From JAAXVQ01 sp964604705 (GTDB lineage: Bacteria > Oederibacteriota > JAAXVQ01), in assembly GCA_964604705.1 (NCBI GenBank), contig CAZSAP010000005.1:124001-188000 (forward strand): a stretch of 64,000 nucleotides of DNA, given 5' to 3'. Below are positions 44,680-53,301 of this stretch, piece after piece. The position numbers were made by a program, and so were the translations under genes. The notes beneath the pieces were generated by a model, which had not been told where the DNA came from, made no database searches, and saw nothing but the letters and a program-made list of their open reading frames with translations. Within the stretch, counting starts at the first letter, position 1; the number at the start of each line of letters is the position of its first letter.

Positions 44680-45810
44680 ATGATGGGCGACCAAGAACAA
44701 GCCAATATCAGTCCGGATTCAACAGGGCGTAATTTTAGGTTTATCAATTCAATTTGGGATGAAGTTCCGGAATTTGAGTTGTTGCCGCCGTGGGATGAAC
44801 AACAACAGTGTCGTAAAATTTTAGAACAATTACGCACCGCGGCCCAAGCCAAGCTTTCTGCCTTGGTGGTGTTTGAACCGCGGCGTCAGCGGTATCTTTT
44901 TCGAGCTGCGGCGGGACTGGCTTGTTCGGAATCTGCGATTTGCAACTTGATTTGGTCGCATGTTGGGAAGATGCATGAGAATTTAGATCAACAGAATCAA
45001 CCGTCGGTTTTTAATCGTCATGTGTTCCAGCAATTGCCCCAATTCGATTTTGAACGTCGTCTGGGTTTCCAATCGTTTTGTTTTTTGCCTTTAGCCGTGG
45101 ACCATAAGGTGATCGGTGGCGCCCTTTTAGGCAATCGTGAAAATGCACTGGATTTTTCTCAGCGTGATGTGCGTCGTCTTGAAGCCATCGCCCCTGTGGT
45201 TTCGGGGGAGTTGGAGCGGATCCGGTTGTACAAAGAACTGAAGGGTCTTTTTATTCATTCGGTGCATGCGTTTGTATCGGCGATTGATGCCAAGGATCAA
45301 TACACACACGGGCATTCGGAACGTGTGACGGACTATGCTATGAAGATGGGGAGTGTCTTGGGCTGGAGCGCGGAGATGTTGGAAGCTTTGCGTATGTCGG
45401 CCATTTTGCACGATGTAGGCAAGATTGGTGTCTCGGAACTCATACTGTCGAAGCCTGCGGCGTTAACTGTGGATGAATTCACGCAAATTAAAAAACATCC
45501 TGAAATAGGAGCGAAGATTGTGGGGGAGATTCCGCAATTGAAAGCGACCCTTTCGGGAATTCTTTTTCATCATGAACGGTTTGACGGTCAGGGGTATCCT
45601 CGTGGGTTGGAAGGTGAAAATATTCCTGTTTTTGGACGCTTGATTGCTGTGGCTGATGCCTACGATGCTATGACGTCTGATCGGCCTTATCGCAAAGGGC
45701 TGGAGGTAAGTAAGGCATTGCATGAATTGACCAATCATCGCGGTAAACAATTTGATCCTGACATGGTGGACGCATTCATGCAGGCGCATCAACAAGGTGC
45801 TATTGTTTAA
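44680..45810 (+). CDS. GAF and HD-GYP domain protein
   Basis: 376 residues from the ATG at 44680, with GAAGGGGG 7 bases upstream. The ATG at 44620 would add 20 Gly/Pro-rich residues and has no ribosome-binding site. A GAF-like sensor part (about 45-200) precedes an HD-GYP domain with HSERVTDYAMKMG, ILHDVGKIGVSELIL, FHHERFDGQGYPRGLEGENIP and LIAVADAYDAMTSDRPYRK. It should degrade cyclic di-GMP. Its stop lies 7 bases from the end of the convergent rpe. Confidence 0.87.
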   Translation: MMGDQEQANISPDSTGRNFRFINSIWDEVPEFELLPPWDEQQQCRKILEQLRTAAQAKLSALVVFEPRRQRYLFRAAAGLACSESAICNLIWSHVGKMHENLDQQNQPSVFNRHVFQQLPQFDFERRLGFQSFCFLPLAVDHKVIGGALLGNRENALDFSQRDVRRLEAIAPVVSGELERIRLYKELKGLFIHSVHAFVSAIDAKDQYTHGHSERVTDYAMKMGSVLGWSAEMLEALRMSAILHDVGKIGVSELILSKPAALTVDEFTQIKKHPEIGAKIVGEIPQLKATLSGILFHHERFDGQGYPRGLEGENIPVFGRLIAVADAYDAMTSDRPYRKGLEVSKALHELTNHRGKQFDPDMVDAFMQAHQQGAIV

Positions 45811-45816
45811 AGCCGA

Positions 45817-46473
45817 TTAATGGTGAAGCGATTTGAGCTCGCGAATCACATGCGCTGGATCGACATGACCGAAAATGGCTGTTCCGGCCACGAGTACATT
45901 TGCGCCTGCCGCCGTGGCCAGAGGTGCGGTCACGGTCGTGATTCCACCATCTACCTGAATATCCACCTTCAAATTGTTTTGACGAATCCACCCAAACGCT
46001 TGCTTGATCTTCGGTAATACTTCGGGCATGAAGGCTTGTCCGCCAAATCCCGGTTCAACCGTCATAAACAAGATCAAGTCACACTCATGCAAGAAAGGTT
46101 GGAAGGGTTCGAACGGTGTTTGGGGTTTGAGCGATACTCCTGCTTTGATCCCAAAACCACGGATGCGTCGTAGAAGTTGGGGGAGATCGGAAACCGCCTC
46201 CGCATGCACCGTGATGAGATCCGCTCCGGCTTTGGCAAAGGCCTCAATGTATTTTTCAGGTTCGGAAATCATGAGATGTGCATCCAAGAACAGTTGGGTG
46301 TTTTTTCGAATGCAGGTCACCAGAGGAGGACCGAACGTGATGTTGGGTACAAAATGACCGTCCATGACATCCAGGTGGAGCCAATCCGCCCCGGCTTGGG
46401 TCATGCGATCCATTTCATTCTTTAATTGGGCGAAATCCGCCGCCAACAGTGACGGAGCGATAATACAACTCAT
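45817..46473 (-). CDS. rpe: Ribulose-phosphate 3-epimerase
   Basis: Interconverts ribulose-5-phosphate and xylulose-5-phosphate in the pentose phosphate pathway. It is a 218-residue TIM barrel. Motifs are IAPSLLAADFAQL at the N-terminus, WLHLDVMDGHFVPNITFGP with metal ligands, LDAHLMI, VEPGFGGQAFMPEVLPKI and VDGGI with the catalytic Asp. The start overlaps the PASTA gene stop by 4 bases, so the three genes rlmN, PASTA and rpe form one coupled unit read leftward. Confidence 0.96.
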   Translation of the reverse strand: MSCIIAPSLLAADFAQLKNEMDRMTQAGADWLHLDVMDGHFVPNITFGPPLVTCIRKNTQLFLDAHLMISEPEKYIEAFAKAGADLITVHAEAVSDLPQLLRRIRGFGIKAGVSLKPQTPFEPFQPFLHECDLILFMTVEPGFGGQAFMPEVLPKIKQAFGWIRQNNLKVDIQVDGGITTVTAPLATAAGANVLVAGTAIFGHVDPAHVIRELKSLHH

Positions 46474-47435
46474 AATTTACGTTCCTCCACAACTTGTCCG
46501 TTGATTAGAATATTCACGCTGGCGTTGGTTCCGTGGACAGTTACTGGAACCGCAATTTCAGTCTGGGGGCGTTCCATGGCGTTATGAATTTCACGTGCCC
46601 CGAGTTCGTCTTTCAGAATGAGTTTGACCCGTTGGGCACCTTTGGCCGCGGGAATGGAAACCCGGATGGTAAGATAGCGTCCAGGGTCGGCGTCGGTGGC
46701 CGAGCGCTGAGCGATCAGCAAAGAGGTCGCTTGATCGGTTTCTGCACGTTCACCGGCAGACGGTTTTTGTTCCAGTACCGTATTGGGAGTGTAGCGGTCG
46801 GTGAGTTTGCGTTTTAAGGTTTGGATGTTCAAACCTAAAAATTTAAATAGCGCCGTAACCTCGTTGAACGAGGCGCCACGCACATCGGGCATGATCCATT
46901 GCACGGGTTTGGCGCCTGCCGATATGAGCAAGTCCACCCGTGAGCCTTGGGGGATGTATTGGTCGGCAGCAGGCCATTGATCCAGCACGATGTTTTTTGG
47001 AGCCTCATCGTTGTACCATAGAGAAACTTTCCCAGTATTGATTCCTTTTTTCATAAGTTGTTGACTCGCATCGCGTGCGGTCAATCCTACAAGGCTCAGG
47101 AGCTTAATGGTTTGAGAGCCGCGGGAAACAATAACTCTGACCATACGTCCGCTTTTAACTGTCTGACCGGGTTTGGGATCCTGGGCAATGACCTGATTAA
47201 GTGGAACATGGGCATCAAAACGAAATTCCGCAATATCCAGACTAAGGTGTTTTAGGCGCAAAGCGGCCCGAGCCGCTTCGACGCTTTTGCCTGTGACTTC
47301 CGGCACTTCCGCCACCATCAAACGATTAAGAATACGGGTCGTGATCAAGGTGCTTAGGATAAACACCAAGAGGGACGAACTGAAGACCAAGAGGAGATAA
47401 CGACCTAGATGAGGTGCGCGAGCTTTGTGTTTCAT
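46470..47435 (-). CDS. Membrane-anchored PASTA-repeat protein without a kinase domain
   Basis: 321 residues. A short basic cytoplasmic tail (about 12 residues) precedes one membrane helix (YLLLVFSSSLLVFILSTLI). Three PASTA repeats follow, with VPEVTGKSVEAARAALR, LVGLTARDASQQLMKKG and MPDVRGASFNEVTALFKFLG. A C-terminal beta domain of about 75 residues (ITIRVSIPA-like start, VNILINGQVVEE end) resembles the outermost domain of PrkC-type kinases. PASTA domains bind peptidoglycan fragments or lipid II. The gene lies between rlmN and rpe, where Firmicutes carry prpC, prkC and rsgA. It looks like the extracellular half of that kinase kept as a separate protein, or an ancestral stand-alone form. Confidence 0.88.
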   Translation of the reverse strand: MKHKARAPHLGRYLLLVFSSSLLVFILSTLITTRILNRLMVAEVPEVTGKSVEAARAALRLKHLSLDIAEFRFDAHVPLNQVIAQDPKPGQTVKSGRMVRVIVSRGSQTIKLLSLVGLTARDASQQLMKKGINTGKVSLWYNDEAPKNIVLDQWPAADQYIPQGSRVDLLISAGAKPVQWIMPDVRGASFNEVTALFKFLGLNIQTLKRKLTDRYTPNTVLEQKPSAGERAETDQATSLLIAQRSATDADPGRYLTIRVSIPAAKGAQRVKLILKDELGAREIHNAMERPQTEIAVPVTVHGTNASVNILINGQVVEERKL

Positions 47436-48481
47436 GCTGCCCTCCGTGAATGTTGGCGGGCCAGTTGTCCGCAGGCGGCTCCGATGGCAGAACCGCGAGA
47501 AACGCGTACGATGGCCAGGGCCCCCATCTTCGCCAATTCGAGTTTGAACTGTTGGACCGAGTCGGAGGTTGGGGCGTGAAGATCAATCCCGGGAATTTCG
47601 TTCCAAGGAATAAGGTTGATTTTAGAGGGGAGCGATTTTAGCAATCGGGCTAGGATCCGGGCATCTTCGATACGATCGTTGACTCCGCGGATGAGTACGT
47701 ATTCAATGGTGATGGATTCCTGGGTGGCATGAGCATATTTTTTTAAGGCGGTCATGACCTCAGCCAAAGGAAAACGGCGGTTGATGGGCATGATTTGAGT
47801 TCGTACCTCATCGGTGACGGCATTGAGTGAAAAGGCCAAACGGGCAGGCAGAGGTTGCTCGGTAATGGCGGTGATGCCCGGTATCCAACCACTGGTAGAG
47901 ACTGTGGTTTTCTTAGGGGACCAACTCAGAGCCTGGGGGTGGTGGATCAATTCGGTAAAGGTACGGACCGCATCTAAGTTTTGCAAGGGTTCACCCATGC
48001 CCATGAGCACGATGTTGGTGGGGATTTGATTGACCAAGTGCATCAGGCTCCGGAGTTGTCCGGAGATTTCACCGGCTGTGAGATTGCGAATAAAGCCCAT
48101 GCGAGCGGTGGCGCAAAAACGACACCCCATGGCGCACCCCACTTGGGAGGAGAGACAAAAGGTTAAACGACCTTCGAGGGGGATCGAAACACTTTCAATC
48201 TGTGCACCGTCGGCTAGCTCAAAAACCCCTTTTACAGTACCGTCAGAAGACGCCAGACGCTGTTTGGGTATCCAGGGGGCTGGAATGGAAAAATAGGCAT
48301 CCAGTTTTTGGCGTAAAAGCTTGGGCAGTGTGGAAACGTCGGAAAAACGCGAGACGTTCGGTTTCCAAGCGGCGGCAATGATCTGTTTCACCCGGAACGC
48401 AGTTTCACCCCAGGTGTGCATGAGTTCGGCCAATTGGCGGGGAGAATAATCGAAAATGTCAACAGTGGGCTGGGCGGACAC
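47432..48481 (-). CDS. rlmN: Dual-specificity 23S rRNA/tRNA adenine-C2 methyltransferase RlmN
   Basis: Radical SAM enzyme that methylates C2 of A2503 in 23S rRNA and A37 in some tRNAs. It is 349 residues from a GTG start with AAGGAG about 14 bases upstream. The cluster Cys are C116, C120 and C123 (VGCAMGCRFCATA). The two reaction cysteines are C109 (TFCLSSQ) and C337 (AACGQL), which match the E. coli C118 and C355 pair. Other family motifs are LMGMGEPLQNLD, VSTSGWIPGI and EYVLIRGVND. Its stop overlaps the start of the PASTA gene. Confidence 0.96.
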   Translation of the reverse strand: MSAQPTVDIFDYSPRQLAELMHTWGETAFRVKQIIAAAWKPNVSRFSDVSTLPKLLRQKLDAYFSIPAPWIPKQRLASSDGTVKGVFELADGAQIESVSIPLEGRLTFCLSSQVGCAMGCRFCATARMGFIRNLTAGEISGQLRSLMHLVNQIPTNIVLMGMGEPLQNLDAVRTFTELIHHPQALSWSPKKTTVSTSGWIPGITAITEQPLPARLAFSLNAVTDEVRTQIMPINRRFPLAEVMTALKKYAHATQESITIEYVLIRGVNDRIEDARILARLLKSLPSKINLIPWNEIPGIDLHAPTSDSVQQFKLELAKMGALAIVRVSRGSAIGAACGQLARQHSRRAA

Positions 48482-48527
48482 GAAAAATGCGAGCTCCTTT
48501 TACGCCGAAACGCAAGATTAGGGACAA

Positions 48528-48555
48528 AGTATACCGTGGCTGTATGAAAAATCAA
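48528..48555 (-). promoter_or_regulatory. Candidate promoter for rlmN-PASTA-rpe
   Basis: Read on the minus strand: TTGATT (48555-48550), 16-base spacer, TATACT (48533-48528), about 47 bases upstream of the rlmN start. Confidence 0.5.
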
Positions 48556-48564
48556 ATAAAAATC

Positions 48565-48594
48565 TTGCACCGACCATTGAGGCGGTGATATAAA
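48565..48594 (+). promoter_or_regulatory. Candidate promoter for hisG
   Basis: TTGCAC (48565-48570), 18-base spacer, TATAAA (48589-48594). It is back to back with the rlmN promoter in the 154-base divergent gap. Confidence 0.55.
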
Positions 48595-48635
48595 TAGTAA
48601 CCTTTTTTAACTTTTTCATAGCACCGAGGTGGGAA

Positions 48636-49502
48636 GTGATTAAATTAGCATTACCTGCAGGCAGTTTGAAAGACTCCACGTACGCATTGATGAAGAAGGC
48701 TGGATACAATATTTCCTCCAGTTCGCGCAGCTATTACCCCCGGATTGATGATCCGGAAATCCAAGTCATGTTGGTTCGGGCGCAGGAAATTCCGCGCTAT
48801 GTTGAATCGGGTGCATTGGACGTAGGTCTTACCGGAGCCGATTGGACCGCGGAAAACCGGGCCAAGGTACATACGGTTGCGGAGTTGATTTACGCCAAGA
48901 CCGGTTCGGGTTTGGTCCGTTGGGTTTTGGCAGTTCCGGAGAATTCGCCGATTAAATCCGTGAAGGATTTGAAAGGAAAAAAAATCGCTACGGAATTAGT
49001 CAATGTGGTTAAGGACTATTTGAAGAAAAATCAAGTGAAGGCGGACGTAGAGTTTTCCTGGGGCGCCACCGAAGCCAAGCCACCGCAGTTGGCCGATGCG
49101 ATTGTCGAGTTGACGGAGACCGGGAGTTCGCTGCGGGCTAACAATTTGCGCATTGTGGATACTGTTTTGACTTCGACCACCTTGTTGATTGCCAACCGCG
49201 AGTCTTGGAAAAATGCCTCCAAGCGTCAAAAAATTGAGAGCTTAAGTATGTTGTTGCAAGGTGCACTTTTGGCGGCCATCAAAGTCGGTCTGAAAATGAA
49301 TGTCCAGAAACAGGATTTGAAAAAAATTCTCTCGCTCTTGCCGGCAATGAAGAAACCCACGATTTCACAATTAACCGATGAAAATTGGTTTGATGTCGAA
49401 ACCATTGTGGATGAGAAAACTGTACGTGATTTAATTCCCAAGCTGAAACTGGCCGGTGCCCAAGGGATCATTGAATATCCCTTGAATAAAGTGGTACCTT
49501 AA
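48636..49502 (+). CDS. hisG: ATP phosphoribosyltransferase, long form
   Basis: First enzyme of histidine synthesis. It joins ATP and PRPP and is feedback-inhibited by histidine. It is 288 residues from a GTG start with GAGGTGGGAA upstream. The N-terminal catalytic part has IKLALPAGSLKDSTYALMKKAGY, VRAQEIPRYVESGALDVGLTGADW and the PRPP loop region VELTETGSSLRANNLRIVDTVL. Residues from about 215 form the ACT-like regulatory domain of the long form (VGLKMNVQKQDLKKI, IPKLKLAGAQGIIEYPLNKVV), so HisZ is not required. No other his genes lie in the window. Confidence 0.94.
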   Translation: MIKLALPAGSLKDSTYALMKKAGYNISSSSRSYYPRIDDPEIQVMLVRAQEIPRYVESGALDVGLTGADWTAENRAKVHTVAELIYAKTGSGLVRWVLAVPENSPIKSVKDLKGKKIATELVNVVKDYLKKNQVKADVEFSWGATEAKPPQLADAIVELTETGSSLRANNLRIVDTVLTSTTLLIANRESWKNASKRQKIESLSMLLQGALLAAIKVGLKMNVQKQDLKKILSLLPAMKKPTISQLTDENWFDVETIVDEKTVRDLIPKLKLAGAQGIIEYPLNKVVP

Positions 49503-49507
49503 CCCCG

Positions 49508-50002
49508 GTGAAAGCCTGGAGCTTGATTGGATGGGCACTGGTGCTCGGCCTCTTCTGCGTTGCAACCAACGCGTGGAGTGCCGATGCAGGGACGTTGACT
49601 CCGGTTGCCACGGGGAATACCCTGACACCGGCACCGGGGGTTGAGCCTGTTGGTGTTGGAACGACGCTTACGGCTTTAAATGAAACGTATGAAGAGAATA
49701 CCTGGCTTGAAGACTTTCAGGTTCACTTCATTGTTTCGCTGCCGTTTACGGCCCTTTACAGCTATGCGGCGGTGACCACATTGGATGGGTTGGTACAAGG
49801 GCATTATCCCACAACGTTTCGCCAAGCCGATCTCTGGGTAGTCGTCGGAGTTGCTGTGGGGAGTTCACTGGCCGTGGCGTTGGGCAGCATTGGCCGAGTT
49901 CCGGATCAATCCGTGCCGCGGATTTCTGAAAATGAAACCCCGGCTGTTTTGGCAGAGGATGCGCCAAGTTGGCGTCTGGCCCTGATCCAGGTGGATTATT
50001 AA
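49508..50002 (+). CDS. Hypothetical exported or membrane protein
   Basis: Unrecognised 164-residue protein from a GTG start 5 bases after hisG. It has a signal peptide (LIGWALVLGLFCVATNAWSA) and a Thr/Pro/Gly-rich segment of about 35 residues. Two hydrophobic stretches follow, FIVSLPFTALYSYAAVTTL and LWVVVGVAVGSSLAVALGS. The middle part resembles small integral envelope proteins, but I cannot name a family. It is followed by a hairpin leader and a cyclic-nucleotide-fold gene. Confidence 0.65.
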   Translation: MKAWSLIGWALVLGLFCVATNAWSADAGTLTPVATGNTLTPAPGVEPVGVGTTLTALNETYEENTWLEDFQVHFIVSLPFTALYSYAAVTTLDGLVQGHYPTTFRQADLWVVVGVAVGSSLAVALGSIGRVPDQSVPRISENETPAVLAEDAPSWRLALIQVDY

Positions 50003-50026
50003 ATATCAAGGTTCGGTTAAAATGAA

Positions 50027-50065
50027 CCGTTCCTTATAAGAGACACTAAATGTTCCAAGGAACGG
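50027..50065 (+). other. Inverted repeat in the leader of the cyclic-nucleotide-fold gene
   Basis: CCGTTCCTT (50027-50035) and AAGGAACGG (50057-50065) are exact complements, 21 bases apart. No T-run follows. It could be a weak terminator for the upstream gene or an operator. Confidence 0.4.
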
Positions 50066-50087
50066 AAGTATACCCTGCAAGATAGGA

Positions 50088-50585
50088 ATGGTGACGGATA
50101 TGGATATCGGGCTCTTACGGACCATCAATATTTTTGAGGAACTCAATGACGAGGAACTCGAAAAGATTTTTAAGTTGGCCAAGACCAAATTGTATCCGGC
50201 CGGAACGTTGATTTTAGATGAAGGCAAACGTGGCGGAGCCTTGCATGTGATTGTTAAGGGGCGTGTTCGTGTCACCAAGAAGATGGAATTGAAAAAGGAT
50301 AAGGTGATTACGTCCTTAGGTCCGCAGTCTATTTTTGGTGAAATGTCGTTGTTCGACAACCTCCCGTATTCAGCCAATGTGACCGCCATTGAAGAGACTC
50401 GTTGCATGATGATTCCCAAGTCCGGCTTGGATGACTTGATGAGCAAAGATTTGAAGCTAGCCTATAAACTGCTGCGGCAGATTATAACGGTTCTTTCTCA
50501 ACGTTTGCGCAACACCAACGAGGAGTTGGTTGCGTTGACAGCTTGGAAGGATCGAATCCAAAGGGAAATGAAGAAAGAGAATTAA
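50088..50585 (+). CDS. Cyclic nucleotide-binding-fold protein without DNA-binding domain
   Basis: 165 residues from the ATG at 50088; the ATG at 50100 is also possible. A single cNMP-fold domain (about 8-130) shows FEELNDEELEKIFKLAK, YPAGTLILDEG and the cassette FGEMSLFDNLPYSANV. The Arg that holds the cyclic phosphate in cAMP-binding members (in P-R-S-A) is Tyr here, so cAMP or cGMP binding is doubtful. The C-terminus is a helix (LLRQIITVLSQRLRNTNEELVAL) with no helix-turn-helix. It may sense another ligand or act by protein contact. DUF1015 follows after 3 bases. Confidence 0.82.
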   Translation: MVTDMDIGLLRTINIFEELNDEELEKIFKLAKTKLYPAGTLILDEGKRGGALHVIVKGRVRVTKKMELKKDKVITSLGPQSIFGEMSLFDNLPYSANVTAIEETRCMMIPKSGLDDLMSKDLKLAYKLLRQIITVLSQRLRNTNEELVALTAWKDRIQREMKKEN

Positions 50586-50588
50586 TTA

Positions 50589-51908
50589 ATGGCCAACGTC
50601 GTACCTTTCCGTGGTTTGCGTTACAGTTCAAAGTTGGTTTCTCAGATGCAGAAATTGGTAACCCCTCCGTACGATATCATTTCCGAGCGCGATCAAACCC
50701 GGTTTTACCGGACTCACCCGGAGAATATCATTCGTTTAGAGTACGGCAGGATTTCTACCAAGGACTCGGCGGCGAGCAACCGCTATACGCGTGCCCAACA
50801 AACGTTGAACGAATGGTTGGATCGTAACGTTTTGCAGGTGGATGCGCGTCCGTCCTATTATGTATTGCAGACGGAATTTACCGATCCCATGGGTGTGGCC
50901 CGTGTGTTCACCGGAGTCCTCTGCCGTGTGAAGCTGGAACCGTTGGGGGAAGGCAGTATCCTGCCGCACGAACGCACCTTTGCCGGCCCCAAAGCTGATC
51001 GTTTAAATCTTCTGGAATCAACCGGAGTGAGTTTCTCTCCCGTGTTTTCTCTGTATCAGGATCCCAAGGCAACTTGTGCTGCGTGGTTGAAGAAAATCAC
51101 ACGCCGGAAACCTTGGGCGAATTTTGTGGATTGGTCGGGTACGCGTCAGAAATTATGGGTCGTGGACCAACCTGCGGAAGTGGCTTTCTTTAGTGCCCAA
51201 ATGAAAACCAAAAAACTGATGATCGCGGATGGTCATCACAGATATTCGACGGCTTTAAATTATCGGGATGCGCATAAAGGTGCTGCTGTTTCCGATGACC
51301 AATACGTGATGATGTGCTTGGCCGACACGGCCGATTCGGGGTTGACGGTGTTGCCTGTGTACCGCATGGTGCGCAATGTGCCCGCACCCCAATGGCGCAG
51401 CCTCCGGGCGCAACTTGAAAAACATTTTGAGATTGAACCTGTCGCCAACGCGGCGCGACTGCCCTATGTGCGTCAAGCCGCGGAAGACGCTACGGGGATG
51501 CCGGTACTTGGTTGCGTAGGTGGTTTTGGCAAGGGTGCCTTTTTGTTGAAGCTCAAGCATAACCATCCGGAAACATTGACCGCCAAGGAATTGAAGGGCA
51601 CCTCCGACGCCTATCGTGGTTTGGATGTGGTGATGCTGGATCGCGTGATCCTCAAGGGCATGCTCGGCGTTGTCATCGGGGAAGATGCCGAACGTGTGCG
51701 CTACACCAAGGACCCTAAGGAAGCAGCCGCACTCGTGTCCCAAGGTGAGATGCAAGCTGCGTTTTTACCTGGGCCTCCCAAACTGAAACAAATTTGGGAT
51801 GTGGCCAAAAATAAAGAGACCATGCCCCAGAAATCCACGTATTTTCTGCCCAAGCTGATTACAGGTTTGGTCATGAATCCCATTCGTTTGCCGCGCTCCA
51901 AATCGTAG
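50589..51908 (+). CDS. DUF1015 family protein
   Basis: 439 residues. It starts with ANVVPFRGLRYSSKL and contains LVTPPYDIISERDQTRFY, HPENIIRLEYGR, PHERTFAGPKADRLNLLESTG and the signature MIADGHHRYSTALNYRD. These are standard for the DUF1015 family, which is widespread among anaerobes and whose biochemical role remains unclear. The C-terminal part has VVMLDRVILKGMLG and QAAFLPGPP, also conserved. It is translationally close to the cNMP-fold gene and rarA (spacing 3 and 7 bases). Confidence 0.88.
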   Translation: MANVVPFRGLRYSSKLVSQMQKLVTPPYDIISERDQTRFYRTHPENIIRLEYGRISTKDSAASNRYTRAQQTLNEWLDRNVLQVDARPSYYVLQTEFTDPMGVARVFTGVLCRVKLEPLGEGSILPHERTFAGPKADRLNLLESTGVSFSPVFSLYQDPKATCAAWLKKITRRKPWANFVDWSGTRQKLWVVDQPAEVAFFSAQMKTKKLMIADGHHRYSTALNYRDAHKGAAVSDDQYVMMCLADTADSGLTVLPVYRMVRNVPAPQWRSLRAQLEKHFEIEPVANAARLPYVRQAAEDATGMPVLGCVGGFGKGAFLLKLKHNHPETLTAKELKGTSDAYRGLDVVMLDRVILKGMLGVVIGEDAERVRYTKDPKEAAALVSQGEMQAAFLPGPPKLKQIWDVAKNKETMPQKSTYFLPKLITGLVMNPIRLPRSKS

Positions 51909-51915
51909 TCAGGTC

Positions 51916-53274
51916 ATGGACCTGTTTGATCGGGCGGACAACCAACAGGCTCCTTTAAACGCGCCCCTGGCCGATCGCATGCGTCCGCGACAATTGGACG
52001 ATGTGGTCGGCCAGGAACATCTTTTGGCACACGGGAAAAGTTTGCGGCAGGCCATTGAAAGTGACCGGATTCCTTCCATGATTTTTTGGGGGCCGCCGGG
52101 TGTGGGGAAAACCACCTTGGCGCGTTTGGTAGCCCAGCATACAGGTGCGGAATTTAAAGCGTACTCGGCCGTTACCTCAGGGATCAAAGAGTTGCGGGAG
52201 GTTATTGCCGAGGCCGAACGCAACCGCAAGTACCATCGGCGGCGCACCATCCTTTTTGTCGATGAAATTCATCATTTCAACAAAACCCAACAGGATGCCT
52301 TTTTGCCGTTTGTGGAACAAGGGACCCTGGTATTGATTGGGGCTACGACCGAAAATCCTTCGTTTGAATTAAACTCCGCCTTGCTCTCACGCTGTCGAGT
52401 GTTTGTGCTTAACTCCTTGACCGAAGCGCATTTGCGCACCTTGTTGCAGCGGGCGTTGGTGGATGCTGAACACGGTGTTGGGAAAATGGGGCTCCAGGTC
52501 AACGAGGATGCTTTGCGCTTTTTATCCGAACGGGCGTTCGGGGACGCACGTACGGCCTTGAACACACTGGAACTTTTGGCCGGGTTGGCGTCGGAGCGGC
52601 ACGTTACGGCGGTAACCCTGGAAATGGCGGAAGAAGCCATTCAGCAAAAAGCGCTTCGTTACGATCGGGCTGGCGAGGAACACTACAACCTTATCTCCGC
52701 CTTGCATAAAAGTGTGCGCGGATCGGATCCGGATGCGGCCTTGTATTGGCTCGGGCGCATGCTGGAATCCGGAGAAGATGCCCGCTATTTATTGCGTCGC
52801 ATGGCCCGTATGGCCGTTGAAGATATTGGGCTGGCCGACCCTCGGGCACTGGAACAGGCGGTTGCGGCCCAGCAGGCTTTTGAATTCATCGGGTTGCCCG
52901 AAGGGAAGCTCGTTTTGGGACAATTGGCTGTATATTTGGCGCTGGCACCCAAGAGCAATGCGGTGTATGTTGGTTACGGTCAGGTTGAGGAGTCGGTGCG
53001 CACGGCGGGTGATTTGCCCGTACCCATGCACATTCGCAATGCACCCACACGCCTGATGAAAAATTTGGGGTATGGGGATGGCTATCGGTATGCCCATGAT
53101 TACGAGGATCACTGGGTTCCGGATGATTTTTTACCTGAGAAATTAATCGGGCGAAGATTCTATCAACCAGGAACTCAAGGATGTGAAAAACGTTGGAGTG
53201 AAGAACTCCAAGCCAAGCTCCAAAAACGCGAGCAGGCACGGAAACAGCCGCAACACAGGCCTGAACTAAAATAA
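51916..53274 (+). CDS. rarA: Replication-associated recombination protein A (RarA/MgsA)
   Basis: AAA+ ATPase acting at stalled replication forks, related to clamp loaders. It is 452 residues: PLADRMRPRQLDDVVGQEHLL, Walker A GPPGVGKTTLARL, Walker B ILFVDEIHHFNK, and sensor 1 plus the arginine-finger region TTENPSFELNSALLSRCRVF. The C-terminal tetramerisation part has DRAGEEHYNLISALHKSVRGSDPDAALYWLGRML and RRMARMAVEDIGLADP. The C-terminal PHDYEDHW-like AHDYEDHWVPDDFLP is characteristic of RarA. Confidence 0.95.
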   Translation: MDLFDRADNQQAPLNAPLADRMRPRQLDDVVGQEHLLAHGKSLRQAIESDRIPSMIFWGPPGVGKTTLARLVAQHTGAEFKAYSAVTSGIKELREVIAEAERNRKYHRRRTILFVDEIHHFNKTQQDAFLPFVEQGTLVLIGATTENPSFELNSALLSRCRVFVLNSLTEAHLRTLLQRALVDAEHGVGKMGLQVNEDALRFLSERAFGDARTALNTLELLAGLASERHVTAVTLEMAEEAIQQKALRYDRAGEEHYNLISALHKSVRGSDPDAALYWLGRMLESGEDARYLLRRMARMAVEDIGLADPRALEQAVAAQQAFEFIGLPEGKLVLGQLAVYLALAPKSNAVYVGYGQVEESVRTAGDLPVPMHIRNAPTRLMKNLGYGDGYRYAHDYEDHWVPDDFLPEKLIGRRFYQPGTQGCEKRWSEELQAKLQKREQARKQPQHRPELK

Positions 53275-53301
53275 ATATACAGAACGCAGGAGGAGTGTCC
53301 A

